DNA of 13,815 nt from Desulfobacteraceae bacterium (GTDB lineage Bacteria; Desulfobacterota; Desulfobacteria; Desulfobacterales; UBA5616): assembly GCA_030620375.1 (NCBI GenBank), contig JAUXEW010000053.1:1-13815 (forward strand), written 5' to 3'. The position numbers were made by a program, and so were the translations under genes. The notes beneath the pieces are model-generated. The model searched no databases. It saw only the letters and a list, made by a program, of their open reading frames with translations, and was not told the DNA's origin. This document shows, in pieces, positions 1-6,209 of the stretch; the first letter of the stretch is position 1; each line of letters starts with the position of its first letter.

Positions 1-101
1 AGATAGAAGGGGATATGAGTAAAATGATGGCCATGCAGAGTATTCAGCCCACGGAATCTCAAAAGTTGCTCCAGGATAAAATTAAGGAAGTGACCGAGTA
101 A
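1..101 (+). CDS. SCP-2 sterol-transfer-like protein, C-terminal fragment (5' end outside window)
   Basis: An open frame enters from the left edge (codons in phase from base 3) and stops at TAA 99-101. It gives about 32 residues, including IEGDMSKMMAMQSIQ. This resembles the C-terminal end of SCP-2 domains, where a strand such as IxGNMxLAMKLQ precedes a short amphipathic tail. SCP-2 domains bind fatty acyl-CoAs and sterols in a hydrophobic tunnel. The identification rests on one short motif, so it is tentative. It fits the neighbours, since eukaryotic MFE-2 joins a hydratase-2 domain and an SCP-2 domain in one protein. A strong terminator follows at 149-190, so this may be the last gene of its own transcript. 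Confidence 0.5.
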   Translation, partial: IEGDMSKMMAMQSIQPTESQKLLQDKIKEVTE

Positions 102-148
102 CCCGTTCATATCTTGTTTTTTCAATGGGGAATTTTAATTTGGTTTGG

Positions 149-190
149 TAAAATGGGGGGGGGTATTTATCCCCCATTTTAATTTTTTTT
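149..190 (+). terminator. Strong intrinsic terminator immediately upstream of the VOC gene
   Basis: The arms TAAAATGGGGG (149-159) and CCCCCATTTTA (171-181) pair perfectly over 11 bp around an 11-base loop, and a run of eight T follows at 183-190. This is a textbook Rho-independent terminator for the upstream gene. The Shine-Dalgarno sequence of the next gene starts only about 8 bases after the T run, which leaves no room for a promoter between them. Confidence 0.85.
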
Positions 191-210
191 AATATTCAGG
201 AGGTCTTAAA

Positions 211-609
211 ATGATTGAAGGATTGGCACATGTCGGCGTAGCGGTAAAAGACATAGATGAGGGGATTGACTTTTTTAAAGAGAAATTCGGCGCTGTTTTA
301 GACACATCGAATGTTGAAGATGGAAAAATGAATTTCGGTCTTCACATCTCGGCTGTTGTCAGGGTGGGAAGCTTGGCCTTTGAGTTAATGCAACCCACTC
401 AGGAAGGGGTCGGCCCGGTAGGAAAGTTTATAGCGGAGAGAGGTGAAGGACTGCATCATATTTCTTTGAAAGTGGACAAATTTCAATCCGCCAAAGAAGA
501 TTTTGAAAGCAAAGCGCTAAAAGTGATGGGTGAGATGGGAGGCGTTATGGCCTTTATCCATCCAAAGACATGCAAGGGAATGCTGGTTGAATTCACTGAG
601 ATTGCGTGA
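211..609 (+). CDS. VOC-superfamily protein, methylmalonyl-CoA epimerase-like
   Basis: This 132-residue protein belongs to the vicinal-oxygen-chelate fold and most resembles methylmalonyl-CoA epimerase, which interconverts the 2R and 2S epimers through a metal-bound enolate. Visible elements are AHVGVAVKDID at the N-terminus, FELMQP near residue 57, GEGLHHISLKVD at 78-89 and MLVEFTE at 124-130. By position the metal ligands would be H7, E58, H83 and E127; the family often has Gln at the second site. The length is normal for the family. The start is fixed by AGGAGGT about 7 bases upstream of ATG 211. It lies between an SCP-2-like gene and a hydratase-2 gene, so it may act on a different 2-methyl-branched or cyclic acyl-CoA. 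The fold is near certain; the exact substrate is not. Confidence 0.8.
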   Translation: MIEGLAHVGVAVKDIDEGIDFFKEKFGAVLDTSNVEDGKMNFGLHISAVVRVGSLAFELMQPTQEGVGPVGKFIAERGEGLHHISLKVDKFQSAKEDFESKALKVMGEMGGVMAFIHPKTCKGMLVEFTEIA

Positions 610-669
610 AGCGATTCAATCAGGCATTGTGCATGATCGAATATACCAATTTTCAAGGGAGGTCTTCGG

Positions 670-1491
670 ATGGCGATTAATCTTGACGCAAAAGGGAAAG
701 AGCTGGAACCCGTTGAGTTTGAATGGAATTGGAAAGATGTAGCGCTATACAACACGGGTATCGGTGCGTATGAACTGGAATTTACTTATGAATCTAAATT
801 AAAAGTATTCCCGACCTTTGCCGTAGTTCCCCCTGCAGGGGTCATCGCCCAAAGCTTCGGCGCCGTCGGGGCAAACTTGATGACGCTGCTGCATGGAGAG
901 CAACGCATAGAAATCATTAAGCCCGAACTCCCGGTAGATGCTAAAACCATAACGAGTGCAAAAATTGCCGACATATGGGACAAGGGAAAGGGAGCGGTTT
1001 ATACGGTGGAGACGATGACAAAAACCCAGGAAGGGGAAGCGCTGTTTAAGAATGTCTTTTCCATGTTTCTCCGCGGAGAAGGCGGGTTCGGTGGGGAAAA
1101 GGGACCGGAAGCGAAGAACTTTCCCCCGGATCGTGATCCGGATGAAGTGCTTGAGGACCAAACCTATCCGATCCAAAACTTGATATACCGTCTGTCGGGT
1201 GATGTAAATCCGCTTCATATCGATCCGGATTTTGCCAAAATGGGTGGATTCGATCGGCCGATTTTGCACGGGCTTTGCACTTTCGGGTATGTGTGCCGGG
1301 CGGCAGTTAAAGCATTTATGGATAATGATCCGGCAAAATTAAAAAGCTATGAAGTTCGTTTTCGAAATGTGGTATTTCCGGGACAAAAAATAATTACCAG
1401 GATGTGGAAGGAAGATAAAAAAATTATTATATCGGCAGAAACAGAGGATGAAAGAAATGTTATCGCCAATGCCGCAGCTGAGATGCGGTGA
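670..1491 (+). CDS. MaoC / hydratase-2 family enoyl-CoA hydratase (two hotdog domains)
   Basis: The 273-residue protein is built like the hydratase-2 part of eukaryotic MFE-2, with two tandem hotdog folds. The first, about residues 20-135, carries the substrate-side segment VVPPAGVIAQSFG and lacks a catalytic motif. The second, about residues 155-270, contains YRLSGDVNPLHIDPDFA at 173-189, with the expected catalytic Asp178 and His183 and Asn180 of the hydratase-2 signature. Such enzymes add water to trans-2-enoyl-CoA to give (3R)-hydroxyacyl-CoA, and the double-hotdog form accommodates bulky chains. GGGAGGT lies about 6 bases before ATG 670. The gene follows the VOC gene by 60 bases and precedes the paired dehydrogenases, so hydration of their enoyl-CoA product is the natural reading. 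The direction and stereochemistry are inferred from the family. Confidence 0.88.
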   Translation: MAINLDAKGKELEPVEFEWNWKDVALYNTGIGAYELEFTYESKLKVFPTFAVVPPAGVIAQSFGAVGANLMTLLHGEQRIEIIKPELPVDAKTITSAKIADIWDKGKGAVYTVETMTKTQEGEALFKNVFSMFLRGEGGFGGEKGPEAKNFPPDRDPDEVLEDQTYPIQNLIYRLSGDVNPLHIDPDFAKMGGFDRPILHGLCTFGYVCRAAVKAFMDNDPAKLKSYEVRFRNVVFPGQKIITRMWKEDKKIIISAETEDERNVIANAAAEMR

Positions 1492-1677
1492 TACTTGCCG
1501 TTCATTTGTTACCTGAAAGTTGTATGAAAAATATTGAAGCCTCCCCGCGGCAAGCTACGGGGTTAGCGTTCGAATTGCTTGTTCAAAATTGGTTTTTTTG
1601 ATATACTGTCACTGTAAATGATCGAGAGTTTTCATGAAACGTATGGATTGGGTTATACCGCTTTACAGGAGGATATA
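1492..1677 (+). promoter_or_regulatory. 186-base intergenic stretch with candidate promoter for the dehydrogenase pair
   Basis: A sigma-70-like pair, TTGTTC at 1579-1584 and TATACT at 1602-1607, is separated by exactly 17 bases. The -10 matches consensus at five of six positions and the -35 only at TTG. Transcription would start near 1614 and leave a leader of about 65 bases before ATG 1678. A small hairpin with arms CCCCG (1543-1547) and CGGGG (1558-1562) lies upstream, without an adjacent T run. No gene is seen in this stretch. Confidence 0.4.
1667..1672 (+). promoter_or_regulatory. Shine-Dalgarno deciding the start of the first acyl-CoA dehydrogenase
   Basis: AGGAGG at 1667-1672 stands 5 bases before ATG 1678. 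The frame stays open back to an ATG at 1618, but that codon has no ribosome-binding site and the extra residues do not resemble the family. A later ATG at 1693 would be 20 bases away from this site. Confidence 0.75.
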
Positions 1678-2772
1678 ATGTTTGGGTTTTTAATGTCAAA
1701 AGAACAAAAAATGATAAAAGAGGAAGTCGGCAAACTCGTAAAAGATATTGTGATCGAAGATGCACATGACATGGATGAGAATGGTGAAATTCCGATAGAA
1801 GCGATCCAGAAAGCCTGGTCCCTGGGTGCATCAGTTTCAAAAGTTCCGGAAGAATATGGTGGATACGGGATGACAGATTCTCCGGTTGAAACCGCCATTA
1901 TTCTGGAAGAACTGGCATATGGCGACATGTCTTTTGCTATTGCCGCAACCTTGCCGGCGCTATTCATATTTCCGTTGGAAGAGATGGGGACAGAAGATCA
2001 GAAGAAAAAATACCTCCCGCTCTACTGTAAGGAAACTTATACTCCCTGTACACTGGCAATTAATGAGCCGCATTTTGGGTTTGACCCGGTTGAACCGAAA
2101 ACCCTTGCGGTGAAAAAGAACGGATCTATCATCTTAAACGGTCAAAAGTGTTTTGTACCGGCAGCCGAAAAGGCATCTCATATTATGGTGGCGGCTTCCC
2201 TTGACGGTAAAAACGAATTGTTTATCGTTGATCGCAATAACCCCGGTCTAACCGTCAGTGAAAGGGAAAAGAATATTGGTCTTTATCCCCTTGAGACATA
2301 TGAAATAACATTGAGTGATTGTGAGATACCGGCCGAAGATCGGCTGGGTGAGGGCCGGGGATGTGATTATGACAAGGTGCTTCAAAAAACCAGAATCGCA
2401 ATGTCAGCCATCGGAACCGGTGTTTCAAGGGCATCCTATGAATTCGCTAGGGAATACGCAAAAGATAGAGTTCAATTCGGCGAACCGATAGCGCATCGCC
2501 AGACAATTGCCTTTATGATTGCGGAGATGGCATACGAAGTCGAATGCATGAGACTGATGACGTGGAAGGCCGCATCAAAACTGGAGACAGGTCATGATGC
2601 CAAGCGGGAAGCCTATTTGGCCAAAATTTATGCCGGAGAGATGACCATGAAGGTAACCGATTATGGGGTCCAGATCTTAGGCGGCCACGGTTATGTCAGA
2701 GAATACCCGGTTGAGCGGTATTATCGAAACGGCAGAAGCATATCTGTTCTGGAAGGTATGGCCATTGTGTAA
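1678..2772 (+). CDS. Acyl-CoA dehydrogenase family protein, non-canonical subunit (FAD adenosine-side half-site)
   Basis: This 364-residue ACAD-fold protein keeps the elements that in homotetrameric ACADs bind the ADP part of FAD in the neighbouring subunit: DRVQFGEP at 263-270 and QILGGHGYVREYP at 332-344. Elements that hold the flavin ring are altered. The usual TEPxxGSD is INEPHFGFD (128-136). The FIT segment is FVPA (159-162), with Pro in place of the Thr that contacts flavin N5. The C-terminus ends as SVLEGMAIV, so EGT is EGM and the final tail of roughly 15-20 residues is missing. Glu359 sits at the catalytic-base position but may be redundant. Both shifted frames after the stop fail to restore the tail, so a recent frameshift is unlikely. 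It is probably the partner subunit of the next gene, 37 bases downstream. Confidence 0.85.
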   Translation: MFGFLMSKEQKMIKEEVGKLVKDIVIEDAHDMDENGEIPIEAIQKAWSLGASVSKVPEEYGGYGMTDSPVETAIILEELAYGDMSFAIAATLPALFIFPLEEMGTEDQKKKYLPLYCKETYTPCTLAINEPHFGFDPVEPKTLAVKKNGSIILNGQKCFVPAAEKASHIMVAASLDGKNELFIVDRNNPGLTVSEREKNIGLYPLETYEITLSDCEIPAEDRLGEGRGCDYDKVLQKTRIAMSAIGTGVSRASYEFAREYAKDRVQFGEPIAHRQTIAFMIAEMAYEVECMRLMTWKAASKLETGHDAKREAYLAKIYAGEMTMKVTDYGVQILGGHGYVREYPVERYYRNGRSISVLEGMAIV

Positions 2773-2796
2773 TCATTACTAAGAGGATCAGTATTT

Positions 2797-2803
2797 GAGG
2801 AGG
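2797..2803 (+). promoter_or_regulatory. Shine-Dalgarno deciding the start of the second acyl-CoA dehydrogenase
   Basis: GAGGAGG at 2797-2803 stands 6 bases before ATG 2810. It overlaps an in-frame TTG at 2795, so initiation at the TTG can be excluded. Confidence 0.8.
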
Positions 2804-2809
2804 ACCATC

Positions 2810-4012
2810 ATGATTGGATTGGAATTACCTAAATCAGCATTACAATTAAAATCAATGCTCAATAATGTCGCCATTAATCTCTTCAGACCGATTGCCAGGA
2901 AATATGATGAGGCGGAACATGAATATCCTAAAGAACTTGACGTGATGAGAGGGGCTATGGGCGGCCTGGGCGGCCGTCGACCACCGGAAGACAGTGCCGG
3001 CAAAGGGAAAGATAAACCCGAATCAGAGTCTCTTGGAACGAATATGATGACCATCATCGGAACGGAAGAGATGGGCTATGGGGATACCGGGCTTATGCTT
3101 TCCATCCCGGGGCGAGGGCTTGGCAATGCTGCTATAGCAGCCGTTGCGACTGAAGAGCAGAAGCAAAAATTCGGGGATAAATGGGCTGCAATGGCGATAA
3201 CCGAGCCCGAATCCGGATCTGATTCCGGATCGATCACAACAACCGCAGTGCTTGACGGGGATGAATGGGTTTTAAATGGTGAAAAGATTTTTGTGACTTG
3301 CGCGGACCGATGCGAAGTCGTTGTGATTTGGGCAACGGTTGATCCCAGTGCCGGAAAAGCGGGGATTAAATCCTTTATCGTGGAAAAAGGAACGCCCGGA
3401 TTCAAGCTTGAAAAACTGGAATATAAACTCGGTATTCGTGCGTCCGATACCGGAACGTTTGTCTTAAAAGATTGCCGAATTCCCAAAGAAAACTTACTGG
3501 GGTCTGCCGAAGTTAAGAAAAGGTCGACCGAGGGTTTCAAGGGGGTTATGAAAACTTTTGACAACACCAGGCCGATGGTCGCCGCCATGTCCAATGGTGT
3601 TGCGCGCGCGGCACTCGAGCTGACCCGGGAAAAGATGGAAGAGGGCGGCTGCAAATTAGATTATCATAGGAATATCAACAATATTGGTAGTATGGAAAAA
3701 GAATATTATATGCTGGAAGCCAACCTTGAGGCGATGCGGCTTCTCACATATAAGGCGGCCTGGATGGCTGACAACAAGGAGTTTAATAGCCTTGAAGCAT
3801 CCATGGCAAAGGCAAAGGCCGGGCGATGTGGTACACTTATTACGCAAAAATGCTGTGAACTGCTCGGGCCGTTGGGCATCTCCCAAAAGTATCTGGCGGA
3901 AAAATGGATGAGGGACAGTAAAATTTTGGATATTTTTGAGGGGACCGGTCAGATTCAACACTTAATCATCGCGCGTAATGTCTTAAAGCTTTCCAGTAAG
4001 GAATTGCGATAA
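2810..4012 (+). CDS. Acyl-CoA dehydrogenase family protein, catalytic subunit (flavin-ring half-site)
   Basis: The 400-residue ACAD-fold protein has intact flavin-ring and catalytic elements: ITEPESGSDS at 130-139, IFVTCAD at 160-166 with the N5-contacting Thr, and DIFEGTGQIQHLIIAR at 374-389 with Glu377 as the expected base that removes the alpha proton. The ADP-side elements are missing. The region where RxQFG belongs reads EEGGCKLDY (277-285), and QILGGxGY is ELLGPLGI (350-357), with GG changed to GP. This is the reverse of the preceding gene's pattern, so the two products should share one FAD per heterodimer. A polar, Gly/Pro/Lys-rich segment at about 50-75 replaces the usual PEEYGG region of the N-terminal domain. 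The expected reaction is alpha,beta-dehydrogenation of an acyl-CoA with electrons passed to ETF or a similar carrier. The substrate is unknown. Confidence 0.87.
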   Translation: MIGLELPKSALQLKSMLNNVAINLFRPIARKYDEAEHEYPKELDVMRGAMGGLGGRRPPEDSAGKGKDKPESESLGTNMMTIIGTEEMGYGDTGLMLSIPGRGLGNAAIAAVATEEQKQKFGDKWAAMAITEPESGSDSGSITTTAVLDGDEWVLNGEKIFVTCADRCEVVVIWATVDPSAGKAGIKSFIVEKGTPGFKLEKLEYKLGIRASDTGTFVLKDCRIPKENLLGSAEVKKRSTEGFKGVMKTFDNTRPMVAAMSNGVARAALELTREKMEEGGCKLDYHRNINNIGSMEKEYYMLEANLEAMRLLTYKAAWMADNKEFNSLEASMAKAKAGRCGTLITQKCCELLGPLGISQKYLAEKWMRDSKILDIFEGTGQIQHLIIARNVLKLSSKELR

Positions 4013-4089
4013 TCCAAGGATTCCTTGTCCTATTCTTTAGCGGCAGGAAGTTAAAAGTAATAGTGAACGCCATAAAACCAGAAGAATTA

Positions 4090-4155
4090 ACCGGATGAAG
4101 GGATAGAAAATGACCATGATGCCCATCTTCTATCCGTTAATCCGGTATTCTTTTT
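4090..4155 (+). terminator. Interrupted-stem terminator between convergent genes
   Basis: The outer arms ACCGGAT (4090-4096) and ATCCGGT (4140-4146) and the inner arms GGATAGAA (4101-4108) and TTCTATCC (4128-4135) pair perfectly. They are separated by a 4-by-4 internal loop and closed by a 19-base loop. TTTTT at 4151-4155 follows on the plus strand and overlaps the stop codon of the opposing asd gene. It should end the acyl-CoA dehydrogenase transcript. The minus-strand side lacks a comparable T run. Confidence 0.65.
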
Positions 4156-5272
4156 AATCCGAAATATGTCCCAAAACAATTTTGAGCATCCTCCGAATCG
4201 GCTCCGCAGCTCCCCAGAGAAGCTGATCTCCCACCGTAAAGGCCGTAAGGTATTCGGGCCCGATATTCAGTTTCCTGATTCGGCCGACGGGTATCGTTAA
4301 GGTTCCGGAAACCGCAGCAGGTGTTAACTCCCTGATTGAATCTTCCTTTGTGTTGGGAACGATTTTTACCCATTCATTGGAATCGGAAATAATGGCTGTA
4401 ATGTCATCAATAGAGATGTCCCTGGAAAGCTTAACCGTCAACGCTTGGGCATGGCACCTCAAGGCTCCGATACGGGCACATATACCATCAATGGGTATGG
4501 GTCGTTCGGTTTGTAAAATTCTATTGGTTTCGGCATATCCTTTCCATTCTTCCCGGCTTTGACCGTTTTCCATGGGGCTATCTATCCAAGGAATGACACT
4601 TCCCGCCAAAGGGGCACCAAAATTCTCGATGGGGAAGTGTTTATCATTCATGGTTTCAGTCACCAATGAATCAAGCTCAAGGATGGCCGATGCCGGATTC
4701 TTAAGCAATTCTTCAGTTGCGTTGCCGATGACTGCCATTTGATTAACGAGTTCCCGCATGTTGTTTGCTCCGGCACCCGAGGCGGCCTGATAAGTCATGG
4801 TAGACAACCACTCAATCAGCCCTTTTTTAAACAGCCCTCCCATGGCCATCAACATCAAGCTTACCGTGCAATTTCCGCCGACATAATTTTTTATGCCGGA
4901 TGATAAGGATTTATCGATAATATCTCGGTTAATGGGGTCTAGAACAATCATACTGTCTTTTTCCATGCGAAGCGCCGAGGCCGCATCAATCCAATACCCG
5001 GACCAGCCGTTTTTTCGAAGGGCCGGGTATACTTTTTTAGTGTACCCGCTACCTTGGCAAGTGATGATAATATCCATGTTCGAAAGGATATTGATATCAA
5101 AGGCGTCCTGAAGTGGTGGCATATCCATTCCGACAGCCGGACCCTGTTGCCCCACCTGGGATGTGGACGCAAAAATTGCTTCAAATCCGTTAAAATCATT
5201 TTCCGCCAGCATTCGACCCATTAGCACAGAACCCACCATGCCGCGCCAGCCAATAAATCCAACTCTGATCAT
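4154..5272 (-). CDS. asd: Aspartate-semialdehyde dehydrogenase, enteric-type
   Basis: This enzyme reduces L-aspartyl-4-phosphate with NADPH to L-aspartate-4-semialdehyde, the branch point to lysine/diaminopimelate, threonine and methionine. The 372-residue product is close to E. coli Asd (367) and opens with VGFIGWRGMVGSVLM, the NADP-binding loop. Counting from ATG 5272, Cys135 in GGNCTVSLM (the thiohemiacetal nucleophile), Arg267 in ICARIGA and His274 in LRCHAQALTVKL fall at the E. coli catalytic positions. The start is set by the Shine-Dalgarno at 5281-5288 on the minus strand; upstream in-frame ATGs at 5326 and 5290 would add residues unlike the family. It follows the phosphatase gene on the same strand by 61 bases, so the two are probably cotranscribed. 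Confidence 0.95.
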   Translation of the reverse strand: MIRVGFIGWRGMVGSVLMGRMLAENDFNGFEAIFASTSQVGQQGPAVGMDMPPLQDAFDINILSNMDIIITCQGSGYTKKVYPALRKNGWSGYWIDAASALRMEKDSMIVLDPINRDIIDKSLSSGIKNYVGGNCTVSLMLMAMGGLFKKGLIEWLSTMTYQAASGAGANNMRELVNQMAVIGNATEELLKNPASAILELDSLVTETMNDKHFPIENFGAPLAGSVIPWIDSPMENGQSREEWKGYAETNRILQTERPIPIDGICARIGALRCHAQALTVKLSRDISIDDITAIISDSNEWVKIVPNTKEDSIRELTPAAVSGTLTIPVGRIRKLNIGPEYLTAFTVGDQLLWGAAEPIRRMLKIVLGHISD

Positions 5273-5280
5273 ATTCTTTG

Positions 5281-5288
5281 TCCTTTCC
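5281..5288 (-). promoter_or_regulatory. Shine-Dalgarno of asd
   Basis: Read on the minus strand, GGAAAGGA lies 8 bases before ATG 5272. It supports starting at the residues MIRVGFIGW rather than at the earlier in-frame ATGs. Confidence 0.7.
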
Positions 5289-5333
5289 ATATCAAGGTTG
5301 ATCCAACACTCGTAAAATTTAGTCAAAACCGGG

Positions 5334-5831
5334 TTAAAGCATAAAAGAACTCAAATACAGATGAATAAATTCACGCTGGCTGGGTGTCAACACGGTGTGA
5401 TGCCGTAATTCATTAATACGGTTTATGGCATCTTGAGAATTCAGCGACTCCTTAACGCCAAGCCAGCCGGCAAGAACTGTTCCGGTTCTGCCACGCCCCT
5501 CAATACAATGGACCGCAACGCCAATTCCGCCATCTACAGAGACATTAATAAAACGGATGGCGCGATTCATCCCTTCGATGGTCGGTGGCTCGCAGTCATC
5601 AATGGGTTCATGATGGTGTAAAAACCCGGCTTCTCTATGTTGCCCGCCATAAAGATCATCTTCCGTCAGTGTTAAAATGGCGCCAATCCCCTGGCTTTTT
5701 AATAGTTTTTGTGTTTGTTCGATTTTGGTAGACCAGGGCTCACCCATGCCCGCCACCGGATAAGGGTGAAGAAAACCAAATCGAAGCTCAGTTAATACGT
5801 TACCATCGGCGTAAATATCTTTTGAATCCAT
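5334..5831 (-). CDS. Dual-specificity / protein-tyrosine phosphatase-like protein
   Basis: The product (165 residues from ATG 5829-5831, or 168 from ATG 5838-5840) has the cysteine-phosphatase P-loop HCIEGRGRT, fitting HCx5R(S/T). In 168-residue numbering the nucleophile is Cys112 and the phosphate-binding Arg is Arg118. The upstream segment PIDDCEPPT (about 79-87) matches the general-acid loop of small DUSP23-like and archaeal phosphatases, with Asp82 the likely acid. No transmembrane segment or signal peptide is seen, so it should be cytosolic. AGGGAG at 5842-5847 (minus strand) is 1 base from the first ATG but 10 from the second, which favours 5831. It leads a probable two-gene unit with asd. 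The substrate could be a phosphoprotein, phosphosugar or inositol phosphate and cannot be told from sequence. Confidence 0.82.
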   Translation of the reverse strand: MDSKDIYADGNVLTELRFGFLHPYPVAGMGEPWSTKIEQTQKLLKSQGIGAILTLTEDDLYGGQHREAGFLHHHEPIDDCEPPTIEGMNRAIRFINVSVDGGIGVAVHCIEGRGRTGTVLAGWLGVKESLNSQDAINRINELRHHTVLTPSQREFIHLYLSSFML

Positions 5832-5900
5832 AGCACCCATACTCCCTGTTTGAGCTTTATGAGAAAGTCGGTCGGCTTCACCGATCTTTGGGTATTTAGT

Positions 5901-5924
5901 TGATGATCTAATATGATATCATCA
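5901..5924. repeat. Inverted repeat, possible operator
   Basis: TGATGAT (5901-5907) and ATCATCA (5918-5924) are perfect reverse complements around a 10-base AT-rich spacer. The element lies about 70-90 bases upstream of the phosphatase start, where a regulator could bind. No neighbouring regulator gene is present, and AT-rich DNA produces such repeats by chance. Confidence 0.25.
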
Positions 5925-6070
5925 GTATATATTCAATTGCAATAAAAGCCTTATCGTCTTCAAACTTGTTCTTTTTTATCAGTAGTCGCAGAGCCGATGG
6001 TGATAAGATTGGTACGCGCTATGGTGGTTTAAGTCCATCAGACTATCCAAGATATCGTCCTAAACTTTTC

Positions 6071-6106
6071 TTGACACTTAAATTCTTTTTGGGCATATCT
6101 TATAAT
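6071..6106 (+). promoter_or_regulatory. Candidate promoter region of the Hdr operon
   Basis: A perfect -35 hexamer TTGACA (6071-6076) and a perfect -10 hexamer TATAAT (6101-6106) occur here, but they are 24 bases apart, too far to work together. TTGACA could pair with CATATC (6094-6099, 17-base spacer), or TATAAT with TTAAAT (6078-6083, 17-base spacer). Either would give a leader of roughly 130 bases before hdrC. Confidence 0.4.
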
Positions 6107-6135
6107 TATACCTAAATCCTTAAAACGGCGATTTT

Positions 6136-6209
6136 ACCGGATATGACAGGCATCGCGTGCGCAGCAGTCATTTTTTATCGCAAGCGATCGGTAATGCAGC
6201 AGATCCGGT
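6136..6209 (+). other. Possible structured 5' leader of the Hdr operon
   Basis: ACCGGAT (6136-6142) and ATCCGGT (6203-6209) are perfect 7-base complements enclosing 60 bases. Smaller pairings are possible inside, such as ATCGC/GCGAT at 6177-6188 or at 6152-6156 with 6184-6188. No T run follows and no known riboswitch class was recognised, so this may be fortuitous. Confidence 0.2.

Noticed and set aside
799..1269. Long antisense open frame opposite the hydratase gene
   Set aside because: No recognisable family and no ribosome-binding site. It lies fully inside a strongly supported hydratase-2 gene on the other strand.
1543..1599. Terminator after the hydratase gene (CCCCG/CGGGG hairpin and later T7)
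   Set aside because: The T run at 1593-1599 is about 30 bases from the short stem, so the two do not form an intrinsic terminator.
1618..1677. Earlier ATG (1618) for the first acyl-CoA dehydrogenase
   Set aside because: No Shine-Dalgarno, extra residues unlike the family, and it would overlap the best downstream ribosome-binding site at 1667-1672.
1678..2772. First acyl-CoA dehydrogenase as a pseudogene
   Set aside because: The frame is open with a strong ribosome-binding site. The changed residues are exactly those its neighbour retains, which points to a specialised partner subunit rather than decay.
3076..3654. 192-codon antisense frame opposite the second acyl-CoA dehydrogenase
   Set aside because: Low-complexity Ser/Pro/Ala-rich translation typical of a shadow frame. 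The sense strand has clear ACAD motifs over the same bases.
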